DNA of 56,107 nucleotides from an uncultured Prevotellaceae bacterium (GCA_946402905.1 CAMIYC010000021.1:1-56107), one strand, 5' to 3'. Positions 31,997-41,773 are shown, counted from the stretch's first letter. Program-made: numbers and translations. Notes: a model not told the origin generated them from the letters alone.

Positions 31997-34713
31997 CGTT
32001 TACTTCTTGTCAGCATTGTCTTGATTTTGTGATTGTACTTTCCGGCTTGGAGCAATTGTCCGACGGATACATTCATACGGTATTTCCACTGATTGTAAAA
32101 GTCGTAAGGGGCATTGACCCGCTCGTCGGCGGGATTCTTGGCACGCAGTTCGCCATCCATCGACAGCCAGTCCTGAATGGAGAAGACACATAGCATCGAC
32201 GGACAGTATACATGCCGTGCGATGATCTCCTCGGCGACATGTGCGGGCAACTGCTGCGGTGCTCTGCCGGCATGCTGAAGCATGGTGGCATAATAGCGCT
32301 GGCTGCGCCCTATATTTTCCTCCCACCACAATCTCAGCGGTGCCATGTCGTGCGTGGAGAGCGTACTGAGACTGAGATACGGATTGGCTCCCAGATGTGC
32401 AAACTCCATGCCGAACTGTTTGGGCATGGCCTGTATCTCTGTCGACAGGACACGCTGGCGTTCGAGCACCTGTCCCACACATGCCGGCATGAGCCCCAGG
32501 TCTTCGGCTACCATCAGCATCCTTGTGTCGCACAAGATGCCACCCAACTTGCGTTCTGCCTGCGAAGCCCAGAAGTCGTTATGCCGCTCATAATAATAAT
32601 TGTTGTAGAGTCGCATGAAGGCGTCTTTCTCCGTCGGGCTGAGGATGTCGTAGACCGGCTCATTATAAACCATGAAACGAGGATGATACATCCCCGGCAT
32701 GCGGAGGTCTTCGAGAAACAGTACATTGGCGACGAGGCGGTATAAGCCGTCGCGTATCCACAGGCTGTTTTCGTCGGTCAGTGAGCCGAAATAGTCGCGC
32801 ACTTTCACCTGCGTGTCGTATTCGCTTCTGAGGGCGTAGAGTCCATAAGGCATCTTCCTCACGAAATGCTCCTTGACATAGGCGGTATGTATGCCGAAGA
32901 CCTGTTGCAATATCTGGTCGTTGATGTAAGGACGTGTATGCAGCTCGTGGCGGAAAGTCAGTCCGTAGCGGCTGATCTCCTCCTCGCTCAAGGGCAATGC
33001 CGGTGCAAAATGCCCCATATTGGCCAGCACGGCATGCTGAGGTATCTCCCAGATGCGGAAATATCCCACTGCATGGTCGATCCTCATCGCGTCGAAATAC
33101 TGTTCGCTGTGGCGGATGCGCGCCCTGAACCACGAGAAGATGCCCTGCGGGTCGTCAATGTCCATGCGGTGCTCATCGTCTGTCCATCGATAAGCAGGGA
33201 ATCCCCAGTTTTGTCCACCAATCGACTCGCTGTCGGGTGGTGTGCCGATTTGAGCCTCCATATCGAAGAACTCAGGATGGCACCAGGTCTCCACGCTGTC
33301 ACGATAGACACCGATAGGCAGGTCTCCCATCAGTGCCACCCCCTTTTCGTGGGCGTAGGCTGCGGCAGCGGCCAGCTGGCGGTGCAGATGATACTGCACG
33401 AAGCCTATCAAGTCGCACTCACGCTGATGTTCGGCCAGCAGCTCACGCACCTGCGCCTCGTCGTAGGTCTGCAATCCGGTCCAGTCGGAAAATCTCGAGG
33501 TGCCATACTTGTCTCTCAGGATACAAAAAGCGGCATAGGGTCTGAGCCAGGATTCATTCTCCCTGAAAAACTCCTGATATTCAGCCGACTGGACGGTAGC
33601 CCCTCCGTCGGCCTCGAATACGGCCTTCACATAGGTCCACTTCACCTTATCTACAGCCATATAGTCGCTGTATGGCAGGGAGTTGATTTCGCGTCGCTGG
33701 CGGTTGAAAGAGAGCATCTGCGCCTCATCCTTCAGGGGTGGCAGCTGACGCAAGTCGATATAATGCGGATGGAGCGCGAATGCTGAGATGGCATTGTAAG
33801 GATGAGAGTCAGTCCAGGAGTGAGTGCTGGTGGTATCACAAACCGGCAACACCTGTATCATCCTCATACCCGTCTCGGCTGCCCAGTCGACCATCAAGCG
33901 GAGGTCGCCGAAATCCCCCACTCCACAGGAATCCTCAGTGCGTATGGAAAAGACCGGCAGGGCCACGCCCGCCGCCCTCCACACCGTCTCACTCACCCTC
34001 AGTGGTTCTCTGTAGAGCACCAGTGCCTGTCCGTCGGCCACATCCAGTCCCAGTGTCGTGCGGTTGTCACCCTCCTCCCATGCCACCAACTGGTTGGTCT
34101 GGTCGTCGATGATGACATACTTGAATTCCAATGGCAATGGCATCCCTTCGATATTGACAGACAGGATCCACTCGCTGTCGCCCAGCGGCTTGAGGCGGTG
34201 AAAGCGCGAGGGGTTCCAACAGCCGATAGCGGGATGGCTGCCACACACGCCCACCGACTGTCCTGGCTGGAGTTGCGGAGCCGACACCCTGAAAATAATA
34301 GTGCGCCTGAACAAAGGAAGCCGCTCCGCCTCCACGGGGCTGTGCCGCCGGCATGAGGTGGTCACATCAAAGACATGGGAATAAAGATGGGCATTCAGCG
34401 GCTCATCCCTCCACACGTCAGGGAAGAAATAGTCGCGGCTGCTGTCGAAGGCATAGGTGCGCGGCACCTTGTTCCACTCCCGACGCAGCAACCGCCCCTC
34501 TGCGTCCATGACCTGATAATGATAAGTGACAGAGACGACGGGGCGCTGGCGAGACTCCATGACAGAAGTCTCCAGTGTCCACACCTCTCCATCATCGGTC
34601 TGCATGGGCAAGAGATAATTGCGGCTTCGGCCGTCGTCGGTGACGTATGTGGCGGCAACGAACAGGCCCTGCCCCCATGCTGTATTGTAATGTATCTGAA
34701 ATCTGAGTTTCAT
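31993..34713 (-). CDS. malQ: 4-alpha-glucanotransferase (amylomaltase) with N-terminal starch-binding domains
   Basis: A 906-residue protein of the long Bacteroidota type. Residues 1-~250 hold two CBM20-like modules (KLRFQIHYNTAWGQGLFV; RVSAPQLQPGQSVGVCGSHPAIGCWNP). The GH77 barrel begins at FSIRTEDSCGVGDFGDLRLM. The nucleophile region is DAMRIDHAVGYFRIW, the acid/base AEDLGLMP and the third acidic residue STHDMAPLRLWW. It transfers glucan chains between maltodextrins. There is no signal peptide, so it is cytosolic. It ends by overlapping the phosphatase gene by four bases. Confidence 0.93.
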   Translation of the reverse strand: MKLRFQIHYNTAWGQGLFVAATYVTDDGRSRNYLLPMQTDDGEVWTLETSVMESRQRPVVSVTYHYQVMDAEGRLLRREWNKVPRTYAFDSSRDYFFPDVWRDEPLNAHLYSHVFDVTTSCRRHSPVEAERLPLFRRTIIFRVSAPQLQPGQSVGVCGSHPAIGCWNPSRFHRLKPLGDSEWILSVNIEGMPLPLEFKYVIIDDQTNQLVAWEEGDNRTTLGLDVADGQALVLYREPLRVSETVWRAAGVALPVFSIRTEDSCGVGDFGDLRLMVDWAAETGMRMIQVLPVCDTTSTHSWTDSHPYNAISAFALHPHYIDLRQLPPLKDEAQMLSFNRQRREINSLPYSDYMAVDKVKWTYVKAVFEADGGATVQSAEYQEFFRENESWLRPYAAFCILRDKYGTSRFSDWTGLQTYDEAQVRELLAEHQRECDLIGFVQYHLHRQLAAAAAYAHEKGVALMGDLPIGVYRDSVETWCHPEFFDMEAQIGTPPDSESIGGQNWGFPAYRWTDDEHRMDIDDPQGIFSWFRARIRHSEQYFDAMRIDHAVGYFRIWEIPQHAVLANMGHFAPALPLSEEEISRYGLTFRHELHTRPYINDQILQQVFGIHTAYVKEHFVRKMPYGLYALRSEYDTQVKVRDYFGSLTDENSLWIRDGLYRLVANVLFLEDLRMPGMYHPRFMVYNEPVYDILSPTEKDAFMRLYNNYYYERHNDFWASQAERKLGGILCDTRMLMVAEDLGLMPACVGQVLERQRVLSTEIQAMPKQFGMEFAHLGANPYLSLSTLSTHDMAPLRLWWEENIGRSQRYYATMLQHAGRAPQQLPAHVAEEIIARHVYCPSMLCVFSIQDWLSMDGELRAKNPADERVNAPYDFYNQWKYRMNVSVGQLLQAGKYNHKIKTMLTRSKR

Positions 34714-34748
34714 AGTCGAAGATTGATCCTACATAAGGCATTATGACA

Positions 34749-34780
34749 CAAAATTACATGTTTTTATCCAATATGGCAAG
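34749..34780 (-). promoter_or_regulatory. malQ promoter
   Basis: TAATTTTG (34756-34749) on the minus strand, with CTTG (34780-34777) 20 bases upstream. The leader would be ~30 bases. Confidence 0.5.
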
Positions 34781-34834
34781 AGAATCGTCGATTTTTTGCG
34801 TACATGATTGGTTTGACCATCCTGATGAAATGGT

Positions 34835-34865
34835 TTTGTTTTATACGGAAAAATGTTTAAATTTG
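34835..34865 (+). promoter_or_regulatory. Strong plus-strand promoter, target unclear
   Basis: TTTG (34835-34838), 19 bases, TAAATTTG (34858-34865): a full consensus match. The next gene starts at 35095, and a second promoter and a hairpin lie in between, so it may give a long leader or a short separate RNA. Confidence 0.6.
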
Positions 34866-34936
34866 CATCATGATGTGAATTTACACGGTATCACATTCCA
34901 TATAGCCCGGAATTATGGATAAAAATGCCTCAAGGG

Positions 34937-34988
34937 AGAAGAAAAGAATGAATTCTTTTCATTCTCCACTCGACTTTTCGTAATTTTG
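34937..34988 (+). promoter_or_regulatory. Hairpin plus promoter module upstream of mltG
   Basis: The near-perfect inverted repeat GAGAAGAAAAGAAT/ATTCTTTTCATTCTC (34937-34966) is followed by CTCGACTTTTCG and the -7 box TAATTTTG (34981-34988). The same order recurs upstream of glnS. Confidence 0.55.
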
Positions 34989-34992
34989 CAGA

Positions 34993-35068
34993 CGCGAACA
35001 GACTTTCGGAAAGCGCGAACAGACATTCGGAAAGCGCGAACAGACATTCGGAAAGCGCGAACAGACAT
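34993..35068 (+). repeat. 21-base tandem repeat in the mltG leader
   Basis: Nearly four copies of a 21-base unit containing CGCGAACAGACATTCGG. The first has one change (GACTTTCGG) and the last is truncated. It directly follows the predicted transcription start and lies 27 bases before the ATG. Confidence 0.85.
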
Positions 35069-35094
35069 TCAAAAGAAACAAACTGACAACAAAT

Positions 35095-36135
35095 ATGAAA
35101 AAAGGCAAAAAATCAAGTAAAGGGCTGAAAACAGTTCTTTTTCTGGCAGCTATCCTGGCTGTCGTGGCATACGGCGTGTATTTTTATTATATGCAGACAT
35201 CTCTCTCGTCAGAGAGCAAGACTCAGTATATATATATCGACCGCGACGACAATGTGGACTCTGTCTACGCCAAAATAGCAGTTTACGCCAAGCCCCATGC
35301 CATGAAAGGCCTGAAAGCCCTCGGACAGCTCAAGGGCTATGGCGACAACGTGAAGCGCGGACGCTATGAGCTCAACACCAGCATCAGCGCACATCAAATG
35401 GCCAATATCCTGCTGCGTGGCGAGCAGACCCCTCTCAACGTGCCGATTCCCTCGGCCAGGACACTCGACCGGTTGGCTGGCGCCGTGAGCAAAAAACTGG
35501 AGCTCGACAGTCTGGAACTATACACCAAGATCACAGATCCCGCCGTATGTCGGAAATATGGTTACACCCCGCAAACCATCGCCAGCATGTTTATCCCCGA
35601 CTCCTATAACATGTACTGGACGGTATCCGCAGACGAGTTTCTCGACAGGATGAAAAAAGAGCACGACCTCTTCTGGACCGAAGAGCGCAAAGCCAAAGCC
35701 AAAGCCCTGAATATGACTCCCGTGGAAGTGAGCACACTGGCCAGCATCGTGACCGAGGAGACCCGGGCCACTGAAGAGAAGCCCACCGTGGCCGGACTTT
35801 ACATCAACCGTCTGAAAAAAGGCATGTTGCTGCAGTCTGACCCCACCGTGAAATTTGCCATGCAGGATTTCGGCATACGTCGTATCCTCAATCGTATGCT
35901 CACCACCGACAGTCCATACAATACCTATAAATATGCGGGACTGCCTCCTGGTCCTATCCGCATCCCGATGAAAGAAGACCTCGACGCTGTGCTCAACTAC
36001 CAAAAGCACGACTATATCTACATGTGTGCCAAAGAGGACTTCAGTGGCACCCACAACTATGCCCGCACTGCCGCCGAGCATCAGGCCAATGCCCAGAAAT
36101 ATCACCGTGCGCTCAATGAGCGCGGCATTAAATAG
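35095..36135 (+). CDS. mltG: Endolytic murein transglycosylase
   Basis: A 346-residue protein. A basic N-terminus and one transmembrane helix (about 12-31) place it in the inner membrane facing the periplasm. The LysM-like part is DDNVDSVYAKI, and the YceG catalytic domain carries ASIVTEETRATEEKPTVAGLYINRL, with the conserved Glu pair, and LLQSDPTVKFAM, YNTYKYAGLPPGPI and DYIYMCAKEDFSGTHNYARTAAEH. It cleaves nascent glycan strands and sets their length. The 5' leader contains a 21-base tandem repeat. A probable terminator follows at 36174. Confidence 0.95.
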   Translation: MKKGKKSSKGLKTVLFLAAILAVVAYGVYFYYMQTSLSSESKTQYIYIDRDDNVDSVYAKIAVYAKPHAMKGLKALGQLKGYGDNVKRGRYELNTSISAHQMANILLRGEQTPLNVPIPSARTLDRLAGAVSKKLELDSLELYTKITDPAVCRKYGYTPQTIASMFIPDSYNMYWTVSADEFLDRMKKEHDLFWTEERKAKAKALNMTPVEVSTLASIVTEETRATEEKPTVAGLYINRLKKGMLLQSDPTVKFAMQDFGIRRILNRMLTTDSPYNTYKYAGLPPGPIRIPMKEDLDAVLNYQKHDYIYMCAKEDFSGTHNYARTAAEHQANAQKYHRALNERGIK

Positions 36136-36173
36136 AAAAAACATCGCGGAAAGTTCACCAAGGTACAAAAAAA

Positions 36174-36222
36174 CGGAACGCCCCTTCTTCACAGAGGAGG
36201 CATTCCAATCTCAATAGGTATT
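36174..36222 (+). terminator. Possible terminator after mltG
   Basis: GGAACGCCCCTTCT and AGAGGAGGCATTCC pair with two mismatches, 38 bases after the mltG stop, with a run of six Ts some distance on (about 36227). The distance makes it weak. Confidence 0.35.
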
Positions 36223-36623
36223 AGCTTTTTTAAGGTAAAAAGATTGTATTCAGGATAACGGCCACAAAAGTAAGGCTTTTTGCCAAATCTCACAAATATT
36301 TTTTTATGTTAAATAACATATTTTTGATAAAATCTTCACATTGACATAAAATTGTAACATCAGTGTGGACACATTTGCTTATTCTTCTCCCTTTTCCATC
36401 TGTATATATGTCGCACCCCACCTCAACCCCTCCCCTCTGGCTGGCGCCGAAGTTACCAGCACTCGGAAATGAAAAGAAAAGTAAGCTTTCCTTTTCCATT
36501 TCACTCGTTTTTCGTAAATTTGGCTCACGCCGAAGTTACTCCGTCTCGGAAAAGCTCAAACAAGTTTGGCTTTTCGCTCAACTTTTCGTAACTTTGCAGG
36601 CATAATAAAAATAGGATAAAAAT
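36223..36623. other. glnS upstream region with duplicated promoter repeat
   Basis: AT-rich at first, with no gene. From 36441 it holds two tandem related blocks of ~80 bases, each beginning GCCGAAGTTAC, continuing C(A/T)CTCGGAAA and ending with a -7 box. Confidence 0.6.
36441..36600 (+). repeat. Two tandem promoter-bearing repeats before glnS
   Basis: Block 1 (36441-36528) has CGCCGAAGTTACCAGCACTC, an AAAAG/CTTTT inverted repeat and CACTCGTTTTTCG, then TAAATTTG (36515-36522). Block 2 (36529-36600) has CGCCGAAGTTACTCCGTCTC and CTCAACTTTTCG, then TAACTTTG (36589-36596), with TTTG (36565-36568) exactly 20 bases upstream. Either can drive glnS, block 2 being the better promoter. Confidence 0.65.
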
Positions 36624-38339
36624 ATGGCAATCATTGAAGAGAACACAAATGTGGAAAAACGAAGTCTGAGCTTCGTTGAGCAACTGGTAGAGAAAGACCT
36701 GGAAGAGGGCAAGAACGGCGGCAGGATTCAGACCCGCTTTCCACCTGAGCCCAACGGCTATCTTCATATCGGTCATGCCAAAGCCATCTGCATGGACTTC
36801 GGAGTGGCCGAGCATTATAATGGTGTGTGCAACCTGCGCTTCGACGACACCAACCCCAGTAAGGAAAACAACGAGTATGTGGAGAACATCCTCAACGACA
36901 TCAAATGGCTCGGTTTTCACTGGGGCAACGTATACTATGCCTCGGACTATTTCCAGCAGCTGTGGGACTTTGCCATCTGGCTGATCAAAAAGGGCCTGGC
37001 CTATGTGGACGAACAGACCTCTGAGCAAATCGCCCAGCAAAAAGGCACCCCTACCGAGCCAGGCACCGCCTCCCCCTTCCGCGACCGCCCCATAGAAGAG
37101 AACCTGCGTCTGTTCAACCAGATGAACACCGCCGAGGCTGTGGAGGGCGCCATGGTGCTCAGGGCAAAGCTTGACATGTCCAACCCCAACATGCACTTCC
37201 GCGACCCCATCATCTACCGTACGATACAAACTCCTCACCATCGTACAGGTACAAAATGGCACGCCTATCCTATGTATGACTTCGCCCACGGCCAGAGCGA
37301 CTTCTTCGAGGGTGTCACCCACTCCATCTGCACCCTGGAGTTTGTGCCCCACCGTCCGCTCTATGACAAGTTTGTAGACTATCTGGTAGAGATGAACGCC
37401 GAAAAGGGCAATGCAGACAACTACCGCCCCCGCCAGATAGAGTTCAACCGTCTCAACCTCACCTACACGGTGATGAGCAAGCGCAAGCTGCTCGCCCTGG
37501 TCAACGAGAAGCGCGTCATCGGCTGGGATGACCCCCGCATGCCTACCCTCTGCGGTATGCGCCGCCGCGGATATTCCCCCGAGAGCATCCGCAAATTCAT
37601 CGACTCGATAGGCTACACCAAGTTTGATGCCCTCAACGACGTGGCTCTGCTGGAAGCCGCCGTGCGCGAAGACCTCAACGCGCGCGCCATCCGTGTAAGT
37701 GCCGTGGTGAACCCCGTAAAGCTGGTGATCACCAACTACCCCGAAGGCATGTGCGAAGAGATGACCGCCGTGAACAACCCCGAGAACGAAGCCGACGGCA
37801 CCCACAGCATCACCTTCTCCAAGAACCTGTGGATAGAGCGTGAAGACTTCATGGAAGACGCTCCCAAGAAATTCTTCCGCATGACTCCTGGCAAAGAAGT
37901 GAGGCTGAAAAACGCCTATATCGTGAAATGTACGGGATGCAAGAAAGACGCAGAAGGCCATGTGGAGGATATCTACGCCGAATATGACCCCGACAGCAAG
38001 AGCGGCATGGAGGGCGCCAACCGCAAAGTGAAAGGCACACTCCACTGGGTGTCGGCCGATCATTGCCGTCGTGCCGAGGTGCGCATCTACGACCGTCTTT
38101 TCAATGTGGAGAACCCCGGTGCGAGCGACACCGACTTCCGCGAGTTGCTCAACCCCGACTCACTCACAGTGATCAACAACTGCTATGTAGAAGAGTTCGC
38201 CGCCGGCATGAAGCCAGGCGACTATCTGCAGTTCCAGCGCATCGGATACTTCATGGCCGACCAGGATAGCACCACCGAGTGTCCTGTCTTCAACAAGACC
38301 GTAGGGCTGAAAGACACTTGGGCAAAAATGAACAAGTAA
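36624..38339 (+). CDS. glnS: Glutaminyl-tRNA synthetase
   Basis: A 571-residue class I synthetase. The HIGH motif is HIGH (48-51) in PPEPNGYLHIGHAKAI, and the KMSKS equivalent is VMSKRKL. FDDTNPSKE, the signature of GlnRS/GluRS for amino-acid binding, follows the first. The C-terminal anticodon-binding beta domains are present (VNPVKLVITNYPEG; WIEREDFMEDAPKKFFRMTPG; KGTLHWV). The protein charges tRNA-Gln directly, so this organism does not depend only on GatCAB amidation. It is followed without a gap by a TPR gene. Confidence 0.97.
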   Translation: MAIIEENTNVEKRSLSFVEQLVEKDLEEGKNGGRIQTRFPPEPNGYLHIGHAKAICMDFGVAEHYNGVCNLRFDDTNPSKENNEYVENILNDIKWLGFHWGNVYYASDYFQQLWDFAIWLIKKGLAYVDEQTSEQIAQQKGTPTEPGTASPFRDRPIEENLRLFNQMNTAEAVEGAMVLRAKLDMSNPNMHFRDPIIYRTIQTPHHRTGTKWHAYPMYDFAHGQSDFFEGVTHSICTLEFVPHRPLYDKFVDYLVEMNAEKGNADNYRPRQIEFNRLNLTYTVMSKRKLLALVNEKRVIGWDDPRMPTLCGMRRRGYSPESIRKFIDSIGYTKFDALNDVALLEAAVREDLNARAIRVSAVVNPVKLVITNYPEGMCEEMTAVNNPENEADGTHSITFSKNLWIEREDFMEDAPKKFFRMTPGKEVRLKNAYIVKCTGCKKDAEGHVEDIYAEYDPDSKSGMEGANRKVKGTLHWVSADHCRRAEVRIYDRLFNVENPGASDTDFRELLNPDSLTVINNCYVEEFAAGMKPGDYLQFQRIGYFMADQDSTTECPVFNKTVGLKDTWAKMNK

Positions 38340-39755
38340 ATGCGCGACAACTATTACGACAGCAAAGAGTTTAAAGACGATCTGAGAAAATACGAGCATG
38401 CACGGGATGAGGGTCATTCCGTGTTTCTCGATTCTGACACATTCACCGATATTGCGGAATACTACCTATCTCAAGGCATGTTGCGCCATGCCTCGGAGGC
38501 AGTCGAAGAGGCCCTCACCCTCTTTCCCGATGCCACGGGTCCGCTTACGCTCAAAGCCCGCCTGCTGCTGATGCGTCATGGCGATGTAGAGCAAGCGACA
38601 CGTATCATCGACCAGATACGCGACAAAGACGACCTCGACTACTTCTACATCAACGCCGAGATAATGATCGCTGACGACCGTCCCGGCGATGCCGACGCCT
38701 ACCTGAACGACCTTCTGCCCCAACTGGACGAGGCAGACCGTGTAGACCTTGTGCTCGACAGCGCCACCCTCTTTGCCGACTACAACCTGACGGATTATGC
38801 CCGTCTCTGGCTGGAGAAGAGCCATGAGACCGACGATCAGGACTACCGTGAGTTGCGCGGCAGGATACTCTATGGTGAGGGTCATTATGAGGAAAGTGAG
38901 CAGATCTTCACCCAACTCGTCGACGAGCAGCCTTTCACCACGTTCTACTGGAACCAGTTGGCTGCCATCCAATACGCTCAGCGTCGCTTCAACGACTCCC
39001 TCACAAGCAGCGAGTATGCCATCGCCATCAACCCACATGACAGCGATGCCCTTATCAACAAAGGCAACTGTCTCTTCTCGCTCAACAACTTTGAGGAGTC
39101 GGCCGTTTACTATCAGCGCTACATCGACGAGAACCCCGACAGCGAGATCGGCTATCTGCACAAAGGCGAATGCCTGCTCAACAACGACAAGATAGACGAA
39201 GCCATCAGCCAATTTCTGAGCGCCGAGCATCACTCCGCCACCGACTCACCCTTTCTGCCCGACATCTGTCAGGACATCGCTTTCGCCTACAGCCGCCAGG
39301 GCAAATGCCAGCAGGCCATCCTCTATGTCGACAAGGCCATCTCCCATGGTGTCCAGAAAGAGGAGATGCTGGTGCTCAAGGGGCATGTCTATCTGGAGAA
39401 CGGACAGAATGAGCAGGCAGCCCAATACTTCACCGAAGCCATCAAGACCTCCAACAGCTCCCCCGACATCATGATCAGGGTGGGCACCTCCCTCTTCGAC
39501 AACAACTACGTAGACGAGGCCTACCATATACTGAAGCCCCTGCTTTCGAGCGCTGCTCCCGACTGGAACATCGGCTACTCATACCTTGCCCTCTGCGCCA
39601 AGGAGATGCATAAGGATGACGAGTATTTGCTTTTTCTCGACAAGGCTGTCAAGAAGAACCCCCAGGAGGCCCGCAACGTGCTCAGTGCCCTTTTCCCTGA
39701 CGACATGGAGCCAGAAGACTACTATCAATATGCATTAAACCAACTCCAACAATGA
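38340..39755 (+). CDS. Tetratricopeptide-repeat protein
   Basis: A 471-residue protein with about ten TPR-like helix pairs. Examples are AEYYLSQGMLRHASEAVEEAL, YWNQLAAIQYAQRRFNDSL with ALINKGNCLFSLNNFEESAVYYQRY, YLHKGECLLNNDKIDEAI, and LVLKGHVYLENGQNEQAAQYF. There is no signal peptide or catalytic domain. The start codon abuts the glnS stop and the end overlaps dedA by four bases, so all three probably share a transcript. The role is unknown; it is typical of Bacteroidota genes downstream of glnS as far as I recall. Confidence 0.88.
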   Translation: MRDNYYDSKEFKDDLRKYEHARDEGHSVFLDSDTFTDIAEYYLSQGMLRHASEAVEEALTLFPDATGPLTLKARLLLMRHGDVEQATRIIDQIRDKDDLDYFYINAEIMIADDRPGDADAYLNDLLPQLDEADRVDLVLDSATLFADYNLTDYARLWLEKSHETDDQDYRELRGRILYGEGHYEESEQIFTQLVDEQPFTTFYWNQLAAIQYAQRRFNDSLTSSEYAIAINPHDSDALINKGNCLFSLNNFEESAVYYQRYIDENPDSEIGYLHKGECLLNNDKIDEAISQFLSAEHHSATDSPFLPDICQDIAFAYSRQGKCQQAILYVDKAISHGVQKEEMLVLKGHVYLENGQNEQAAQYFTEAIKTSNSSPDIMIRVGTSLFDNNYVDEAYHILKPLLSSAAPDWNIGYSYLALCAKEMHKDDEYLLFLDKAVKKNPQEARNVLSALFPDDMEPEDYYQYALNQLQQ

Positions 39756-40378
39756 ATTTCATCACCACCCTTTTAGGTAACCTCAACTACACCACCGTGT
39801 TCTTCCTCATGCTGCTGGAGAGCACCGTGGTGCCTGTACCCAGCGAACTGGTAGTCTCACCCGCCGCCTATCACGCCGCGGGCGGTCACCTCAACGTATT
39901 TCTCGTCATCCTCTTCGGCACTATCGGTGCTGACACCGGTGCCACCATCAACTATGTGGCCGGCTATTACCTCGGCCGTCCGATCATCTATAAATTCGCC
40001 AACAGCCGCCTGGGTCACCTCTGTCTGCTCAACCAGCAGAAAGTGGAGAAGAGCGAGAAATATTTCTACGACCACGGTGTGGCAGCCACCCTCACGGGAC
40101 GCCTCATTCCCGGCATACGCCACCTGATCTCCATCCCTGCAGGTCTGTCTAAGATGCCCTACTGGAAATTCCTTCTCTACACCACGCTGGGTGCCGGTCT
40201 GTGGAACTGCATCCTTGCAGCCCTTGGCTGGTATCTGCACTCCTTTGTCCCCGAAGACCAGCTCAACGACCAGATCATGCTCTACGGCGACTATATCAAA
40301 TGGACAATCATCGCCATCGTGATCATCGCCATCGTCTGGTTGGTTGCCAGGCATTATATCAACAAGCGCCGCTCCTAA
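39752..40378 (+). CDS. DedA-family membrane protein
   Basis: A 208-residue protein. The DedA core reads VFFLMLLESTVVPVPSELVVSPAAY, then a GTIGADTGATINYVAGYYLG segment, and FYDHGVAATLTGRLIPGIRHLISIPAGLSKMPYWKFLLYT containing the conserved arginine and Gly-Arg motifs, then GLWNCILAALGWYL. Four to five membrane segments end with a long C-terminal helix and a basic tail, ARHYINKRRS. DedA proteins are lipid (undecaprenyl or phosphatidylethanolamine-type) flippases or proton-linked transporters. The ATG overlaps the TPR stop. Confidence 0.9.
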   Translation: MNFITTLLGNLNYTTVFFLMLLESTVVPVPSELVVSPAAYHAAGGHLNVFLVILFGTIGADTGATINYVAGYYLGRPIIYKFANSRLGHLCLLNQQKVEKSEKYFYDHGVAATLTGRLIPGIRHLISIPAGLSKMPYWKFLLYTTLGAGLWNCILAALGWYLHSFVPEDQLNDQIMLYGDYIKWTIIAIVIIAIVWLVARHYINKRRS

Positions 40379-40453
40379 GAGCAGCGCTTGCTTTTTTCCA
40401 ATCGCCTACAGCGAATCGCCAATGCCGAATCGCCCGGGCGCATCTCATAGCTT

Positions 40454-41773
40454 TTAGATAGAATAGAGAGCCACGATGGTCTCATACTTCTCCTGCTTGC
40501 CGGAAGTCTGTTTCGGCTCCTCTACTTTCTTGCCATACTCATAGACCTCCTCCAGTGAGAGTTTGCCTTCCTCGAAGTCTTTGCCGATGCCGCTGTCGAA
40601 GCTGGCATAGCGCTCCTTCTTCATGGCGCAATACTCGCTGTTCTCGATGATGTTGGCAGCATTGATGAGTGCGCGTGCCATAGCATCCATACCGCTGATG
40701 TGAGCGATGAAGATGTCCTCAGGATCAGTTGAGTTGCGACGGAGCTTAGCGTCGAAGTTGGTACCGCCATTGCCCAGGCCACCGTTGCGGATGATCTCGA
40801 GCATAGCCTGTGTGAGCTCATAGTTGTTGATGGGGAACTGATCGGTGTCCCATCCGTTCTGAGCGTCGCCGCGGTTGGCATCGATAGATCCGAGCATGCC
40901 GTTGTCGACAGCCACAGCCAGTTCGTGCTCGAAGGTGTGTCCGGCGAGGGTAGCGTGGTTGACCTCGATATTCACCTTGAAGTCCTTGTCCAGTCCGTGA
41001 GCCTTGAGGAATCCGATGACGGTCTCCGTGTCGACATCATACTGGTGTTTGGTGGGCTCCATGGGTTTCGGCTCGATAAGGAATGTGCCGGTGAATCCGT
41101 TCTTGCGTGCATAGTCGCGTGCAGCTGTCAGCATCTGTGCCAGGTGCTCTTTCTCACGCTTCTGGTCGGTATTGAGCAGGCTCATATAACCTTCACGTCC
41201 GCCCCAGAACACATAGTTCTGTCCGCCGAGCTTGATAGTGGCGTCGATGGCGTTCTTGATCTGAACGGCAGCGCGTGCCACGACATCGAAGTCGGGGTTG
41301 GTGGCAGCACCGTTCATATAACGCTTGTTGCCAAACACGTTGGCTGTACCCCAGAGCAGTTTGATGGCGGGGTTGGCAGCCATCTTCTCCTTGGCATAGT
41401 CGGTGATGGCCTTCATGCGGCACTCATACTCCTCGATGGTAGCGCCCTCGTCTACGAGGTCGATATCATGGAAGCAGAAATACTCGATGCCCAGCTTCTC
41501 CATGATCTCGAATCCGGCATCCATTTTGTCTTTGGCGCGCTGTACGGCATCTTCTGCCTTGTCCCACTCATAGCTACGTGTCTGACCGCCGAACTGGTCT
41601 CCGGAAGCTCCGCCCAGTGTGTGCCACCAAGCCATGGCGAACTTCAGCCAGTCTTTCATTTTCTTGCCCATCACCACTCTTTCGGGTTCATAGTAATGGA
41701 ATGCTAACACGTTTTTGCTCTCCGGTCCCTCGAATGGGATCTTACCGATTTGCGGAAAATACTCTTTTGCCAT
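40454..41773 (-). CDS. xylA: Xylose isomerase
   Basis: A 439-residue protein of the family II length. The metal and catalytic motifs are seen: [12 protein letters not shown] (active-site His and Asp), [14 protein letters not shown], the Glu-containing [16 protein letters not shown] and [19 protein letters not shown], with [17 protein letters not shown] near the end. It isomerises D-xylose to D-xylulose (also glucose to fructose). It lies 45 bases after xylB on the same strand, so it is the second gene of a xylose operon. Confidence 0.97.
   Translation of the reverse strand: MAKEYFPQIGKIPFEGPESKNVLAFHYYEPERVVMGKKMKDWLKFAMAWWHTLGGASGDQFGGQTRSYEWDKAEDAVQRAKDKMDAGFEIMEKLGIEYFCFHDIDLVDEGATIEEYECRMKAITDYAKEKMAANPAIKLLWGTANVFGNKRYMNGAATNPDFDVVARAAVQIKNAIDATIKLGGQNYVFWGGREGYMSLLNTDQKREKEHLAQMLTAARDYARKNGFTGTFLIEPKPMEPTKHQYDVDTETVIGFLKAHGLDKDFKVNIEVNHATLAGHTFEHELAVAVDNGMLGSIDANRGDAQNGWDTDQFPINNYELTQAMLEIIRNGGLGNGGTNFDAKLRRNSTDPEDIFIAHISGMDAMARALINAANIIENSEYCAMKKERYASFDSGIGKDFEEGKLSLEEVYEYGKKVEEPKQTSGKQEKYETIVALYSI

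Larger units (their letters stand above)
34714..35094. other. Divergent promoter region between malQ and mltG
   Basis: Contains one minus promoter, two plus promoters, a hairpin and a 21-base tandem repeat described separately. No gene was recognised in the 115 bases between the two plus promoters. Confidence 0.6.

Noticed and set aside
34993..35068. CRISPR array
   Set aside because: The 21-base units are directly joined without spacers, and no cas gene is nearby.
36525..38063. 512-codon minus-strand frame opposite glnS
   Set aside because: Antisense shadow of a clear synthetase gene, with no domain.
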